From Lentzea pudingi (GTDB lineage Bacteria > Actinomycetota > Actinomycetes > Mycobacteriales > Pseudonocardiaceae), in the NCBI RefSeq assembly GCF_014646255.1, contig NZ_BMNC01000009.1, positions 62,001 to 126,000 of the forward strand: a DNA stretch of 64,000 nucleotides, given 5' to 3'. Position 1 is the stretch's first letter; the number at the start of each line of letters is the position of its first letter. Below the pieces are notes generated by a model. It saw only the letters and a list, made by a program, of their open reading frames with translations. It searched no databases and was not told the origin of the DNA. Below are positions 8,609-17,853 of this stretch, one piece after another. Position numbers and translations under genes: made by a program.

Positions 8609-9429
8609 CAGCTCTTGATGCCTCCGTGGAATCGGAACCCGTACCGCTTGCTCACGAACAGGTACAGCACGACCACCGGGATCGAGTACAGCAGCGAGAA
8701 CACCGGGATCACCGTCAGGTTGGCGCTGCCGCCCTCGTCGTACAGGGTGCGCAGCAGCACGGCCGCCGGCTGCTGGCCGACGTCGCGCAGCAGCAGGAAC
8801 GGCAGCAGGAAGTTGCCCCAGGCGTTGACGAACGCCCAGACGAAGATCGTCGCGACACCGGGCCGCGCGACCGGCAGCACGACGTGGGCGAGCACCTGCC
8901 GGGGCGACGCCCCGAACACCCGCGCCGACTCCTCGTACGAGCGCGGCACGGCGTCCATGAAGTCCTTCAGGATGAAGATGGCCGCGGGCAGCATCCCGCC
9001 CGCGATCACCAGGGCCGTGCCGAACTGCGAGTTGATCAGGCCGAGCTGCAGCATCATCACGAAGATCGGCACCATCGCGGCCGTGCCCGTGACCACCGAA
9101 GAGAGCAGCAACAGCAGGTACAGCAGCAGATCCCGCCCGGGAATCCGCACGCGGGACAACGCGTAGGCCGCCAGCGCCGCGAGCACCGTCGTCACCACGG
9201 TCGCGATCACGCACAACACCAGCGAGTTCACCAGTGACGTCAGCGTGTACGGGTGCTCGAACGTCGTCGCGACGTTGTCCAGCGTCCAGTCCGGCCACCG
9301 CAACCCGAGGCCGGGCTTGGCGTCGAACGGAGCTGAGGCCAGCCACAGCATCGGCACCGCGAAGAACGCCAGCACCACCGTGATCAGCACGTAGAAGCCG
9401 ATCCGCCGGACGATCCACAGAGGACTCAT
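8608..9429 (-). CDS. ABC transporter permease, MalG-like
   Basis: A 273-aa membrane protein with about six transmembrane segments. The EAA loop reads S-Y-E-E-S-A-R-V-F-G-A-S, ending in L-P-V-A-R-P-G. This is the second permease of a CUT1-type carbohydrate importer. The ATG at 9429 follows GGAGG with 5-base spacing and overlaps the upstream permease stop as ATGA. It forms a heterodimeric channel with the product of 9426-10292. Confidence 0.9.
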   Translation of the reverse strand: MSPLWIVRRIGFYVLITVVLAFFAVPMLWLASAPFDAKPGLGLRWPDWTLDNVATTFEHPYTLTSLVNSLVLCVIATVVTTVLAALAAYALSRVRIPGRDLLLYLLLLLSSVVTGTAAMVPIFVMMLQLGLINSQFGTALVIAGGMLPAAIFILKDFMDAVPRSYEESARVFGASPRQVLAHVVLPVARPGVATIFVWAFVNAWGNFLLPFLLLRDVGQQPAAVLLRTLYDEGGSANLTVIPVFSLLYSIPVVVLYLFVSKRYGFRFHGGIKS

Positions 9430-10292
9430 GCCCGCCTCCGCAGCAGCCTCAGGTACACCAGGGCGATCGCCAGGTTGCCCACCAGCAACAGCATCGACAT
9501 CGCGGACGCGTACCCGAGCTGACCACCCTCCAGAGCCTGCCGGTAGATCAGCACCGGCAGCACCTCGGACTGGTGGTTCGGCCCGCCGGACGTCAGCAGG
9601 AACGGCGTGAAGTCGTTGGCCGTCCACAGGCTGATCAGCAGCGTGTTCGTCAGCACGTGCCCGCGGATGTGCGGGAAGACCACGTCCCGCACGGTCTGCC
9701 AGCCGGACGCGCCCATCAGCCGTGCGGTCTCGAGCTGCGACGGCGGCACGGCGGCCAGCGCCGAGGTGTAGAGCAGCATCGAGAACGCCGTGCCGCGCCA
9801 CACGTTGAAGATGATCAGACTGGTCATCGGGTACTGCACCAGCCACGACGTCTCCGGCGACCCGAGCAGCAGCCCGAGCGTGCCCGTGTCGCGGCTCAGC
9901 ACGGCGAACCACAGGAACGCCACGACCGTGCTGGGCAGGATCCAGGAGAGCAGCACCAGGCCCTCGGTCGTGCGCCGCAGCCACGGGCTCACCGACCGCA
10001 GCAGCCACGCCAGCACGAACCCGAGCACGTTCTGCCCGATCACCGCCGAGAACAGCACGAACAACGCCGTCAACCACACCGAGTTGGTGAACAGCGGGTC
10101 GCGGACGGCCTCGATCACGTTGTCCAGCCCGACCACCTGCGGGTTGGCCGCCGCGGGCCCGGTGAGCTGGTAGTTCGTGATGCCGATGTAGAGCGTCCAC
10201 AGCGCCGGGAAGACCAGGAAGATCCCGATCAGCACCAGCGCCGGTGCGACGAACCCGACCGCGCGCCGGACGCCCAGCCCCGAGCTATCCAA
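9426..10292 (-). CDS. ABC transporter permease, MalF-like
   Basis: A 288-aa membrane protein with about six hydrophobic segments. The EAA motif is Q-L-E-T-A-R-L-M-G-A-S, ending in V-F-P-H-I-R-G. The only in-frame start near the expected N-terminus is TTG at 10292, which overlaps the binding-protein stop by 8 bases. Translation is therefore probably coupled to that of the upstream gene. It is the first permease of the CUT1-type importer. Confidence 0.88.
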   Translation of the reverse strand: MDSSGLGVRRAVGFVAPALVLIGIFLVFPALWTLYIGITNYQLTGPAAANPQVVGLDNVIEAVRDPLFTNSVWLTALFVLFSAVIGQNVLGFVLAWLLRSVSPWLRRTTEGLVLLSWILPSTVVAFLWFAVLSRDTGTLGLLLGSPETSWLVQYPMTSLIIFNVWRGTAFSMLLYTSALAAVPPSQLETARLMGASGWQTVRDVVFPHIRGHVLTNTLLISLWTANDFTPFLLTSGGPNHQSEVLPVLIYRQALEGGQLGYASAMSMLLLVGNLAIALVYLRLLRRRA

Positions 10293-11664
10293 CGTTCTGC
10301 TCGCCGACCGCCTTCACCAACGCCTCTCTGTACGCCTTCGCCACGTCGTCGGGACTCCTGCCGGACACCACGTCCGCGGTCGCCTGCTGCAGCGCCGCCG
10401 ACACCTTGGGGTAGTCGGCGAGACCGGGCCGGTACCGGGTGATCGGCAGGACCTCCTCGGCGATGAACGACAGCATCGGGTCGCCGCCGAGCACCTGGTC
10501 GTTGACGTCCTGCCGCTGGGTGAGCTGCGCGGTGCCGGCCAGCGACTCCTTGACGGCCTCGGCGGAGTTGAGGAACTGCATGAACTCCCAGGCCTGCCGC
10601 GGGTACTGGGTGTTGGGGTTGATCACCCGCACCCCACCACCGGACATGCTGACGAAGTCCTGCCCGCCCACGCCCGCCTTGGGTCGTTGCGCTGGAACGA
10701 GCGCCCACCCGACCGCCGCGTCGCGGTCGGCCATCTTCGCCACACCGTTCTTGGGCTCCACGACCGAGCGCCAGAAGTAGTCGCTCTCCAGCAGGATGCC
10801 GATCCTGTTCTCGCTGAACAGCGTGAACGACCGCTGCCGCCCGTTGGCCTCCTGCTGCAGCACGGGATCACCGAGCCCGCCGCCGTAGATCTTCTGGTAC
10901 AGCCCCAGCACGTCCTTGAGCTGCGCCGAGTCCCCTTGCCACTTCCCGTTGTCGTAGATGGGCTTGCCGGTGCCGACGAGCGCGGGTAGCACGCCCTGCA
11001 TGGTCGTGGCCTCGCCCATCGCGGACCCGCCGTTGAGCTGGATCGGCGTCACGCCGGGCACGCCCTTGAGCTTGGCGCCCGCGTCGAGCACGTCCTGCCA
11101 CGACCTCGGCTGCCAGTCCGCGGGCAACCCGGCCTGCGCGAACAGCTTCTTGTTGAAGAACAGCACGCGCCCGTCCGTGCCCATCGGTACGCCGTATCGC
11201 TTGCCGTCGAACTCGCCGAGCCCTTGCACGGCCTTCGGGATCTGGTTCCAGCCGTCCCAGCCGGTGTCGCCGACGACCTCGTCCAGCGGCTTGATCTGCC
11301 CTGCCTGCGCGAACTCGCCGAGCCAGATGCCGTCGATCTCGACGATGTCGCCGCCACCACCGGTCTTCAGGTCGAGTGCGACCTTGGTCTTGAAGTCCTC
11401 GTCGCCGGTGCCGTTCTGCTCGAACTTGATCGTCGCCGTGACGCCCTTGGCCTTCTGCATCTCGGTGAACTTCGGGATCACCCAGTTCTGGATCCAGTTC
11501 GCCCCGCGCGCGTTCTTCCCGCCGACCGCCGCGTTGGCGACGATCGTCAGGGTGATCTCCTTGGCGTCGGCGTTTCTCGCCTGATCACCGGTCTGGGTCT
11601 GTCCCAGACATCCCGCCAGCAGCCCGCACACCACCAGTAGCCCGAACGCCTTTGTTCGCCCCAT
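10285..11664 (-). CDS. Extracellular solute-binding lipoprotein of a CUT1-type ABC importer
   Basis: A 459-aa family 1 binding protein with signal peptide and lipobox L-A-G-C. The mature part contains family features such as the D-I-V-E-I-D-G-I-W region, Y-G-V-P-M-G-T-D-G and A-W-E-F-M-Q-F-L near the end. The start M-G-R-T-K at 11664 is chosen because it places the lipobox correctly; an ATG 11 codons upstream would give an unusually long n-region. It is the first gene of the SBP-permease-permease-ATPase-PhyH operon. The likely ligand is a sugar or glycoside; the exact one is unknown. Confidence 0.88.
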   Translation of the reverse strand: MGRTKAFGLLVVCGLLAGCLGQTQTGDQARNADAKEITLTIVANAAVGGKNARGANWIQNWVIPKFTEMQKAKGVTATIKFEQNGTGDEDFKTKVALDLKTGGGGDIVEIDGIWLGEFAQAGQIKPLDEVVGDTGWDGWNQIPKAVQGLGEFDGKRYGVPMGTDGRVLFFNKKLFAQAGLPADWQPRSWQDVLDAGAKLKGVPGVTPIQLNGGSAMGEATTMQGVLPALVGTGKPIYDNGKWQGDSAQLKDVLGLYQKIYGGGLGDPVLQQEANGRQRSFTLFSENRIGILLESDYFWRSVVEPKNGVAKMADRDAAVGWALVPAQRPKAGVGGQDFVSMSGGGVRVINPNTQYPRQAWEFMQFLNSAEAVKESLAGTAQLTQRQDVNDQVLGGDPMLSFIAEEVLPITRYRPGLADYPKVSAALQQATADVVSGRSPDDVAKAYREALVKAVGEQNVG

Positions 11665-11760
11665 CGGTCCAACTTGGCACTGGATCACGACGGCCACAAC
11701 CTCTCAGCGCTCTCCAAGCGCGCAGCTGCGAGGCTGACGCGCGGAGGGGGTAGATCAACT

Positions 11761-12878
11761 ATGCAGCTACTTCTGGCGGCCGTCCTGGCCGCATCGGCAC
11801 TCACGACACCGCAGCTCACCGGCCCGTTCGCGGTCGGCACGTTCGACGCCCACCTGACCGACACCACCCGCGCGGACCCGTGGCAACCGGCGAAGAACCG
11901 CGAGCTGATGGTGTCGGTCAGCTACCCGGCGAAGCGCACCGGACAGCAGGCGCCGTGGCTCGGCGAAGGCCTCGCGGCGGCGCTCGACCCGGTCCTCGCC
12001 GGCCCGGCCTACCTCGACATCCCCGCCGGAACCGTCGACTGGTCCGGCACGAGGAGGCAGGCCCGCGTCAACGCCCCGGCGGTCCCTGGCAGGTGGCCGG
12101 TCGTGCTGTTCTCGCCGGGTTTGCAGACGCCGCACGAGTTCTACGCGGGCACGGCGGACGACCTGGCGAGCCGCGGCTACGTCGTGGTCACGGTGTCGCA
12201 CACGCACGAGTCGGTGGCCGTGGAGTTCCCCGGCAACCGTATCGAGTGGGGCCTGATGCAGGACGCGAGTCAGGCGACAATGAAGAAAGCCATCGACGCG
12301 CGGGTCGCCGACATGCGGTTCGTGCTCGACAAGCTGCCTGGCCTGCACAAGGGCGCGGACCTCACCCAGGCCGGCATCGCCGGGCACTCGTACGGCGGGT
12401 ACACGGCGGCCGAGACCATGGCGAACGACCGCAGGTTCGACGCGGGCATCAACATCGACGGCGCCAGGAGCACACCGGTGAGGACGGCCCGTACGCGCCC
12501 GGCAAGGCGGTCACCGGAGGCCTCGACCGGCCGTTCCTGCTGTTCGGCGGTGACCTGGGCGAACGCGAGCTGAGCCACGTCGACACGAGCCTGACCAGGA
12601 CGTGGGCCGACTTCTGGCCGAACCAGCGCGGCTGGAAGCGGGACGTGCACCTCGACGACGGCACGCACCTCGGGTTCAGCGACCTGCAGTGGGCGGTGCC
12701 GCAGATCGGCGCCATCTCGGCGGAGAAGCGCGAGAGTCTCATTGGGACGATCAACTCCAGGGCCGCGTCGAAGGCCCAGCACGACTACGTGGGCGCGTTC
12801 TTCGACCTGCACCTGAAGCACCGCGGCACGAGGCTGTTCGAGCGGCCGCGCCACGAAGGCATCCGTCTCGTGCGGTGA
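11761..12878 (+). pseudogene. Secreted alpha/beta hydrolase (lipase / PAF-acetylhydrolase-like), frameshifted
   Basis: The N-terminal part starts M-Q-L-L-L-A-A-V-L with a signal peptide. It runs through the oxyanion region V-V-L-F-S-P-G and the nucleophile elbow G-H-S-Y-G-G, up to G-I-N-I-D-G-A. The reading frame then breaks near 12466. The C-terminal half continues in another frame with G-L-D-R-P-F-L-L-F-G-G-D and the catalytic-His region ending D-D-G-T-H-L-G-F. A single base missing in GCCAGGAG (GCCATGGAG would restore G-A-M-E-H-T-G-E-D-G) explains the break. Both halves still look conserved, so this is a recent mutation or a sequencing error. Confidence 0.8.
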
Positions 12879-12882
12879 TCGG

Positions 12883-12898
12883 CGGTATGGTCCAGACC
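12883..12898. promoter_or_regulatory. DasR-like (dre) site just before the SARP regulator
   Basis: CGGTATGGTCCAGACC matches 15 of 16 bases of the site at 27521-27536 before the chitin monooxygenase gene. The core TGGTCCAGACC differs by one base from the palindromic core of DasR sites (TGGTCTAGACCA). It ends two bases before the ATG at 12900 and also overlaps any leader of that gene. Binding here would block transcription or translation initiation. The match could be chance. Confidence 0.35.
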
Positions 12899-12899
12899 G

Positions 12900-15800
12900 A
12901 TGTCTGTCGAGTTCGCGGTGCTCGGTCCCCTGCAGGTCCGCGTGAACGGCAGGGAGCACCGGGTCGGCGGGTTCACCCGCCGGGCGACGCTGGGTTTCCT
13001 GCTGCTCAACGCGGGCCGCGTGGTGTCGATCAGCGAGCTCACGACGGCGTTGTGGCCGGACGGGCCTCCGCCGACGGCGCGCGGGATCCTGCTCAACGTC
13101 GTGTCGGCGTTGCGCAAGGCCGGGCTCGACATCGTCACCCGCAAGCCCGGCTACCTGCTGCGCGTGGAACCGGACCGCCTCGACCTGCACCGGTTCCGCG
13201 CCGCGCTCGCCCAGGCCATCAGGGCGCCCGAGCAGGCCTCCCGGGTCCTGGGCGACGCGCTGGCGTTGTGGCGCGGGCCGGTGCTGGCGGACCTGGTGGC
13301 CGACGGGGTCTCGTGGCCCGCGCTCGTGGAGATCACCCGGCTGCGCGACGTGGCCGTGGAGGACAGGCTCGACGCCGAACTGGCGTGCGGGCGCCATCGC
13401 GAGGTGGTCGCGGAGCTCGAAGCGCTGGTGAGCGATCACCCGTTGCGCGAACGGGTGCGGGGCCAGCTGATGCTCGCGCTCTACCGGTGCGGGCGGCAGG
13501 CCGACGCGCTCGCGGTGGTCCGCGACGCGCGTGAACGGTTCGCGGCCGAGCTCGGCATCGATCCCGGACCGGAGCTCGTCGAGCTGGAGCAGGCGATACT
13601 CACCCAGGACCCGGCGCTCGCCGCCGCCCCAGCGTCGGCGCTGACCCTGCTGGAGCGCAAGAAGGTCAGCGTGCTCGCCGTCCGGCTCGAGCTGCCCGGG
13701 CAGGACGAGGCCGCCGACGAACGGATCGAGGCCGCCGCGTCCGCCGTGCGCCGGCACGTAGAAGGCCTAGGGGGCACGACGGTCACGACGCTCGGTTCGA
13801 CCGTGTGCGCGGCGTTCGGGGCGCCGGTCAACCGCGAGGACGACGCGGCACGGGCGGTGCGCGCCGCGTTCGAGATCACCGGCGCGCATCCGGCGGCGGC
13901 CGCCGTGACCACCGGGCCCGCGCTCGTCACGTCCGGCGATCGCGTCGAGGTCGGCGGCAGCGTGCTGGACGCTTGCCTGCGGTTGCTCGCGCAGACCGTG
14001 CGGCACGAGGTCAGGACGTGCCCGGTGACCGACCGGGCGCTCACCGCGGCCGGTGACGACGCGCCGTTCGTGGGCCGCACGACCGAGATGGCCACGCTCG
14101 TCGAGACGTACGAGCAGGTCCGCGCCACGGGAAGGGCGAGGCTGATCACCGTGGCCGGCGAGCCCGGCGCGGGCAAGAGCAGACTCGTCCGGGAGTTCGC
14201 CACCGGCCGCCGGACGCTCACCGGCCGCACTCCCCCGTTCGCGCGCAACGACGTCTTCGCCCCGCTGGCGGAGATCGTGCGGAGCCACGCGGGCATCCTC
14301 GACACCGACGACGCCGCCGCGGTCACCGCCAAGGTCCAGGCGATCAGCGACGACCCGTGGCTCGTCACGCAGCTCGGGGCACTGGTCGGCATCGGACAGG
14401 GCAGCGACGTGCTGATGGCCTGGCGCAGGCTGGTCGAGCAGCTCGCGGAGGAGCCGCTGGTGGTCGTCGTCGAGGACGTGCACTGGGCCGACGACCTGCT
14501 GCTCGGCTTCCTGCACGGGCTCGCCGACGCCGACGTGCCGTTGCTGCTGCTCCTCACCACCCGGAACGAGTCACGCGGCGACATCACGCTGGCACCACTG
14601 TCCGAAGAGGACACGAGGAAGCTGATCGAAGCGTTGCTGGCGCGCCACGACGTGACCGCAGACCTCCCCGCGCTGCTGCGACGGTCGGCCGGCAACCCGC
14701 TGTTCGCCGGTGAGTACGTCCGCATGCTCCGCGACGGCGTCCCGGACGCTCTCCCCGAGACGGTGCAGAACGTGATCGGCGCACGGCTCGACTCGTTGCC
14801 GCACAAAGAGAAGTCGGTGCTCCAGGACGCGGCGGTCGTCGGCACGACGGTCTGGCCAGGGGTGGTCGCGGCCGTCGCCGAGCAGGACGTCACCGAGGTC
14901 ACCCGCAGCCTCGAAGTGCTGGCGCGAAAGGACTTCCTGCAACGCCGCAGCACCAGCAACGTCGCCGGCGAGGTCGAGTACGCCTTCAGCCACGTGCTGG
15001 TGCGCGACGTCGCCTACGACCGGGTTCCCCGTGGCAGCAAGGCGATGAAGCACTACCACGCGGCCGGATGGGTGCGGAAACTCCCGCTGGAGCACGTTCC
15101 CCTGCTGGCACACCACTTCCAGGAAGCCGTCTGGATCGCCGAGGCGTCCGGCAGGCCGTGCGACATCATGGGCCGGGCAGCCAGGGAGGCCCTCACGGAG
15201 GCGGGCAGGAGGGCCACCGCGCTGGCCGCCAACGACACCGCGATCCGGTGCTACCGCGCCGCGCTGGCGGTGTGCCCGCCCGGCCACCCCGACACCGCCG
15301 AACTGCTGACGTTGCTGGGATCGAGCCTGGCCCTGAGCGGCGAGGGAACCCAGGAACTCACCCGGGCCGCCGAACTCCACCTGGCGGCCGGGAACTTCGC
15401 GGGCGCGGCGGTGGCCACGAGGGCGTCGTGGCGCGCCGCCTGGCACCGAGGCGACCACGCGGCCGCCGAACGGCACCTCGACCGCACGATCGAGTTCCTC
15501 GCGCGAACCGAGGACGCGCACGGCGTGCAGGCCTACCTCGCCCACTCCCTGACCCTCGCGGACAGGCCGGTCGAGGCGATCGACGCGGCACGGCAGGCGT
15601 TGCGGGGCGCCACCGGTGTCGAACGAGCCATCGCGCTGGAAGCCCGCGGCCTCGCGAGGGTCGACCAGGGCGACCCGACAGGCATCGAGGACATCCGCCT
15701 GGCCGTGGACGAGCGTCGGAAAGCCGGGATCTCGACGGGCTTGTGCCTGTTCAACATGAGCACCGCCTACTCCGTGCTGGGCGACGCGCAGGCACGGCTC

Positions 15801-16292
15801 GCGGTGAGGGCCGAGGCACGGGTGGCCGCCCGGCGGCACGGCGACGAGGACACGATCGCCTGGCTCGACTCGTCCCGCTACCTGGAACTGTTCTGGGCAG
15901 GCCGCTACGCCGAGGCGCTGGAGGACCTGGCCGAACCGGCCACCCCCGAACAGCTCACCGTCCGCGGCCGCATCAGGCTGCTGACCGGAGATCTCGCCGG
16001 TGCCTCTGCGGACGCCCACTCGCCAGTCCTGCGGGCGCACATCGCGCTGCTCCGCGGCGAACGGGTGGAGTCGGACCTCCCCCGCCAGGTCACCCCCACG
16101 ATCGGCGCGAGCCTCCCGATCGTCCTCGCCGCCACCGGCCACGGCCCCGAGTGCCTCGCCGACGCGCCCTGGTCGCGCTGGAAGGACGCGGCCACCGCGT
16201 TCCTGAGAGGCGACCGGCAGGAGGCCCGCCGGATCTACCGGGAGATCGGGTCGGCGCCCGACGATGAGTCGCTGGTTATCGCGCACCCCTAG
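12900..16292 (+). CDS. SARP-type regulator: winged helix, BTAD, degenerate cyclase domain, AAA ATPase, TPR-like C-terminus
   Basis: A 1130-aa protein. Residues 1-95 form an OmpR-like winged helix and ~96-245 a BTAD domain ending in the F-A-A-E-L-G-I-D-P-G-P-E-L block. Residues ~258-395 resemble a class III nucleotide cyclase domain (E-R-K-K-V-S-V-L-A-V opening) but without recognisable metal-binding Asp residues. Residues ~395-650 are an AAA16 ATPase with Walker A G-E-P-G-A-G-K-S near 420-427 and Walker B V-V-V-V-E-D-V-H near 520. The rest is helical and TPR-like. Such proteins activate secondary metabolism or local operons. The gene starts 21 bases after the broken lipase and is followed by a GntR gene. 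No biosynthetic cluster is next to it. Confidence 0.88.
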   Translation: MSVEFAVLGPLQVRVNGREHRVGGFTRRATLGFLLLNAGRVVSISELTTALWPDGPPPTARGILLNVVSALRKAGLDIVTRKPGYLLRVEPDRLDLHRFRAALAQAIRAPEQASRVLGDALALWRGPVLADLVADGVSWPALVEITRLRDVAVEDRLDAELACGRHREVVAELEALVSDHPLRERVRGQLMLALYRCGRQADALAVVRDARERFAAELGIDPGPELVELEQAILTQDPALAAAPASALTLLERKKVSVLAVRLELPGQDEAADERIEAAASAVRRHVEGLGGTTVTTLGSTVCAAFGAPVNREDDAARAVRAAFEITGAHPAAAAVTTGPALVTSGDRVEVGGSVLDACLRLLAQTVRHEVRTCPVTDRALTAAGDDAPFVGRTTEMATLVETYEQVRATGRARLITVAGEPGAGKSRLVREFATGRRTLTGRTPPFARNDVFAPLAEIVRSHAGILDTDDAAAVTAKVQAISDDPWLVTQLGALVGIGQGSDVLMAWRRLVEQLAEEPLVVVVEDVHWADDLLLGFLHGLADADVPLLLLLTTRNESRGDITLAPLSEEDTRKLIEALLARHDVTADLPALLRRSAGNPLFAGEYVRMLRDGVPDALPETVQNVIGARLDSLPHKEKSVLQDAAVVGTTVWPGVVAAVAEQDVTEVTRSLEVLARKDFLQRRSTSNVAGEVEYAFSHVLVRDVAYDRVPRGSKAMKHYHAAGWVRKLPLEHVPLLAHHFQEAVWIAEASGRPCDIMGRAAREALTEAGRRATALAANDTAIRCYRAALAVCPPGHPDTAELLTLLGSSLALSGEGTQELTRAAELHLAAGNFAGAAVATRASWRAAWHRGDHAAAERHLDRTIEFLARTEDAHGVQAYLAHSLTLADRPVEAIDAARQALRGATGVERAIALEARGLARVDQGDPTGIEDIRLAVDERRKAGISTGLCLFNMSTAYSVLGDAQARLAVRAEARVAARRHGDEDTIAWLDSSRYLELFWAGRYAEALEDLAEPATPEQLTVRGRIRLLTGDLAGASADAHSPVLRAHIALLRGERVESDLPRQVTPTIGASLPIVLAATGHGPECLADAPWSRWKDAATAFLRGDRQEARRIYREIGSAPDDESLVIAHP

Positions 16293-16302
16293 CGTCCGGA
16301 CC

Positions 16303-16944
16303 GTGATCCCCCGCTACTACCAGGCGAAAGCCCGGCTCATCGACCTGCTGGGCGACCTGCCGGGCCACAGCGCGTTCCCGCCGGAACGCACGCTCTCGGA
16401 CGTGTTCGGCATGTCCCGCACCACGATCCGCAAAGCGCTGGAAGAGCTCGTGCTGGAGGGCAGGCTCATCCGGGGCACCGGCCGCCAGGGCACCTTCGTG
16501 GCGCCGCAGGGAAGGATCCACCGGATCACCCTCGACGCGCTGGTGCAGGACGCCGTCACCCGCGAACGCCCCGAAGTCCGCGCCCTCGTCGACCTGGTCA
16601 ACGCCGAGTCGGTCCTCCTGCACGGCGACGAACCGATCGGCGTGCGCTCGACCTACCTGCGCGCAGAACGGTTCCCGCGCTTCGCCGAACGCTACGACGG
16701 CACGCCGTTGAGGAGATTCCTCACGGACACCTACGACATCCGGTTCGGCGACCCGCACCCGTGGTGCACCACCGCCCGCGCCACCCCGCGCGTCGCGACC
16801 CTGCTGGACGTCCGGCCCGCCACCCCGGTGCTGTCGGTCGGGTGGGTCGGCACCGACAGCACCGGGGCTCAGGTCGAACGGTCGTGGGTGGTGCTGCGCG
16901 GGGACCGCGCGCAACTCGCGCTCAGCGCACCTGCTCGGCCTTGA
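16303..16944 (+). CDS. GntR/HutC-family transcriptional regulator with UTRA domain
   Basis: An N-terminal winged helix (F-P-P-E-R-T-L-S-D-V-F-G-M-S-R-T-T-I-R-K-A-L) is followed by a UTRA effector domain ending V-Q-V/E-R-S-W-V-V-L-R-G-D. HutC-type proteins usually open with P-x-Y-Y, so the GTG at 16303 (V-I-P-R-Y-Y) is preferred. ATG at 16264 would add 13 residues and overlap the previous gene. The DNA-binding helix resembles the DasR/NagR group, which senses phosphosugars, but the ligand is unknown. Its 3' end overlaps the convergent pdxY gene by 23 bases. Confidence 0.82.
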   Translation: MIPRYYQAKARLIDLLGDLPGHSAFPPERTLSDVFGMSRTTIRKALEELVLEGRLIRGTGRQGTFVAPQGRIHRITLDALVQDAVTRERPEVRALVDLVNAESVLLHGDEPIGVRSTYLRAERFPRFAERYDGTPLRRFLTDTYDIRFGDPHPWCTTARATPRVATLLDVRPATPVLSVGWVGTDSTGAQVERSWVVLRGDRAQLALSAPARP

Positions 16945-17773
16945 ACTGCATCCGCGGCGCCGCGTAGAACTCCTGGGCCTGCACCAGCCGCAGCTCGCGC
17001 TCACCGGAGCGGTAGGTCAGGTCGATCAGGTCGAAGACGCTCGACGCGGTGCGCTCCAGCGCGAGTGCCGCGTCCTTCGTCTGCACGTAGTGGGCGGTGA
17101 ACAGCGCCGCCGTGACGTCGCCGGACCCGTTGGCCTTGAACGGCAGGTGCGGGGTGCTCACGAGCCACGACCCGGCGGTGTCCACGACGAGCATCTCGAT
17201 CGTGCCGTCCTCGCGGTCCGGCCGCTCGACGCTCGTGACCAGCACGGTCGAGGGGCCCATCGCGCGGGCGAGGTCGACGGAGGCGAGCGTCGACTCGATG
17301 CTCGCGGGCTCGGTGCCGGTGAGGAAGCCCAGCTCGAACTGGTTCGGCGTGATGATGTCGGCCACCGGCACGACCCGGTCGCGCAGCAGCACGGGGATCT
17401 CGGGCGCGACGAAGCAGCCGGACTTGGCGTTGCCCATGACCGGGTCGCACGCGTAGAGCGCCGCCGGGTTCGCGGCCTTGACCCTGCCCACCGCGTCGAT
17501 GATCACGTCGGCGATGCCCACGCCACCCTGGTAGCCGGACAGCACGGCGTCGACCTGCGGGAACACCCCGCGCTCCTCCACCCCGAGCAGGATCTCCGCG
17601 ACGTCCGGCGGCGGGATCAGCGGACCCCGCCAGGCGCCGTACCCGGTGTGGTTGGAGAAGTTCACCGTGGGGATCGGGACGACCTCGACCCCGATGCGCT
17701 GCAGCGGGAACACGGCCGCGGAGTTGCCGACGTGGCCGTGGGCGACGACGGACTGGATGGACAGAACCTTCAT
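16922..17773 (-). CDS. pdxY: Pyridoxal kinase PdxY
   Basis: A 283-aa protein of the ribokinase-like pyridoxal kinase family, which phosphorylates pyridoxal with ATP in vitamin B6 salvage. The start reads M-K-V-L-S-I-Q-S-V-V-A-H-G-H-V-G-N-S-A-A, the family N-terminal signature. D-P-V-M-G-N and I-T-P-N-Q-F-E follow in the middle. The anion hole and catalytic Asp lie in the late segment K-A-N-G-S-G-D-V. The length is normal. It stands alone, and no other B6 genes are seen around it. Confidence 0.93.
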   Translation of the reverse strand: MKVLSIQSVVAHGHVGNSAAVFPLQRIGVEVVPIPTVNFSNHTGYGAWRGPLIPPPDVAEILLGVEERGVFPQVDAVLSGYQGGVGIADVIIDAVGRVKAANPAALYACDPVMGNAKSGCFVAPEIPVLLRDRVVPVADIITPNQFELGFLTGTEPASIESTLASVDLARAMGPSTVLVTSVERPDREDGTIEMLVVDTAGSWLVSTPHLPFKANGSGDVTAALFTAHYVQTKDAALALERTASSVFDLIDLTYRSGERELRLVQAQEFYAAPRMQFKAEQVR

Positions 17774-17853
17774 TTCCCCAGCCTAGAACGCGCGATGCAC
17801 CGTCGCCGAAGACCCGTGACCGTGCCCACGCCGAGATCAAATAATGTGGACGA

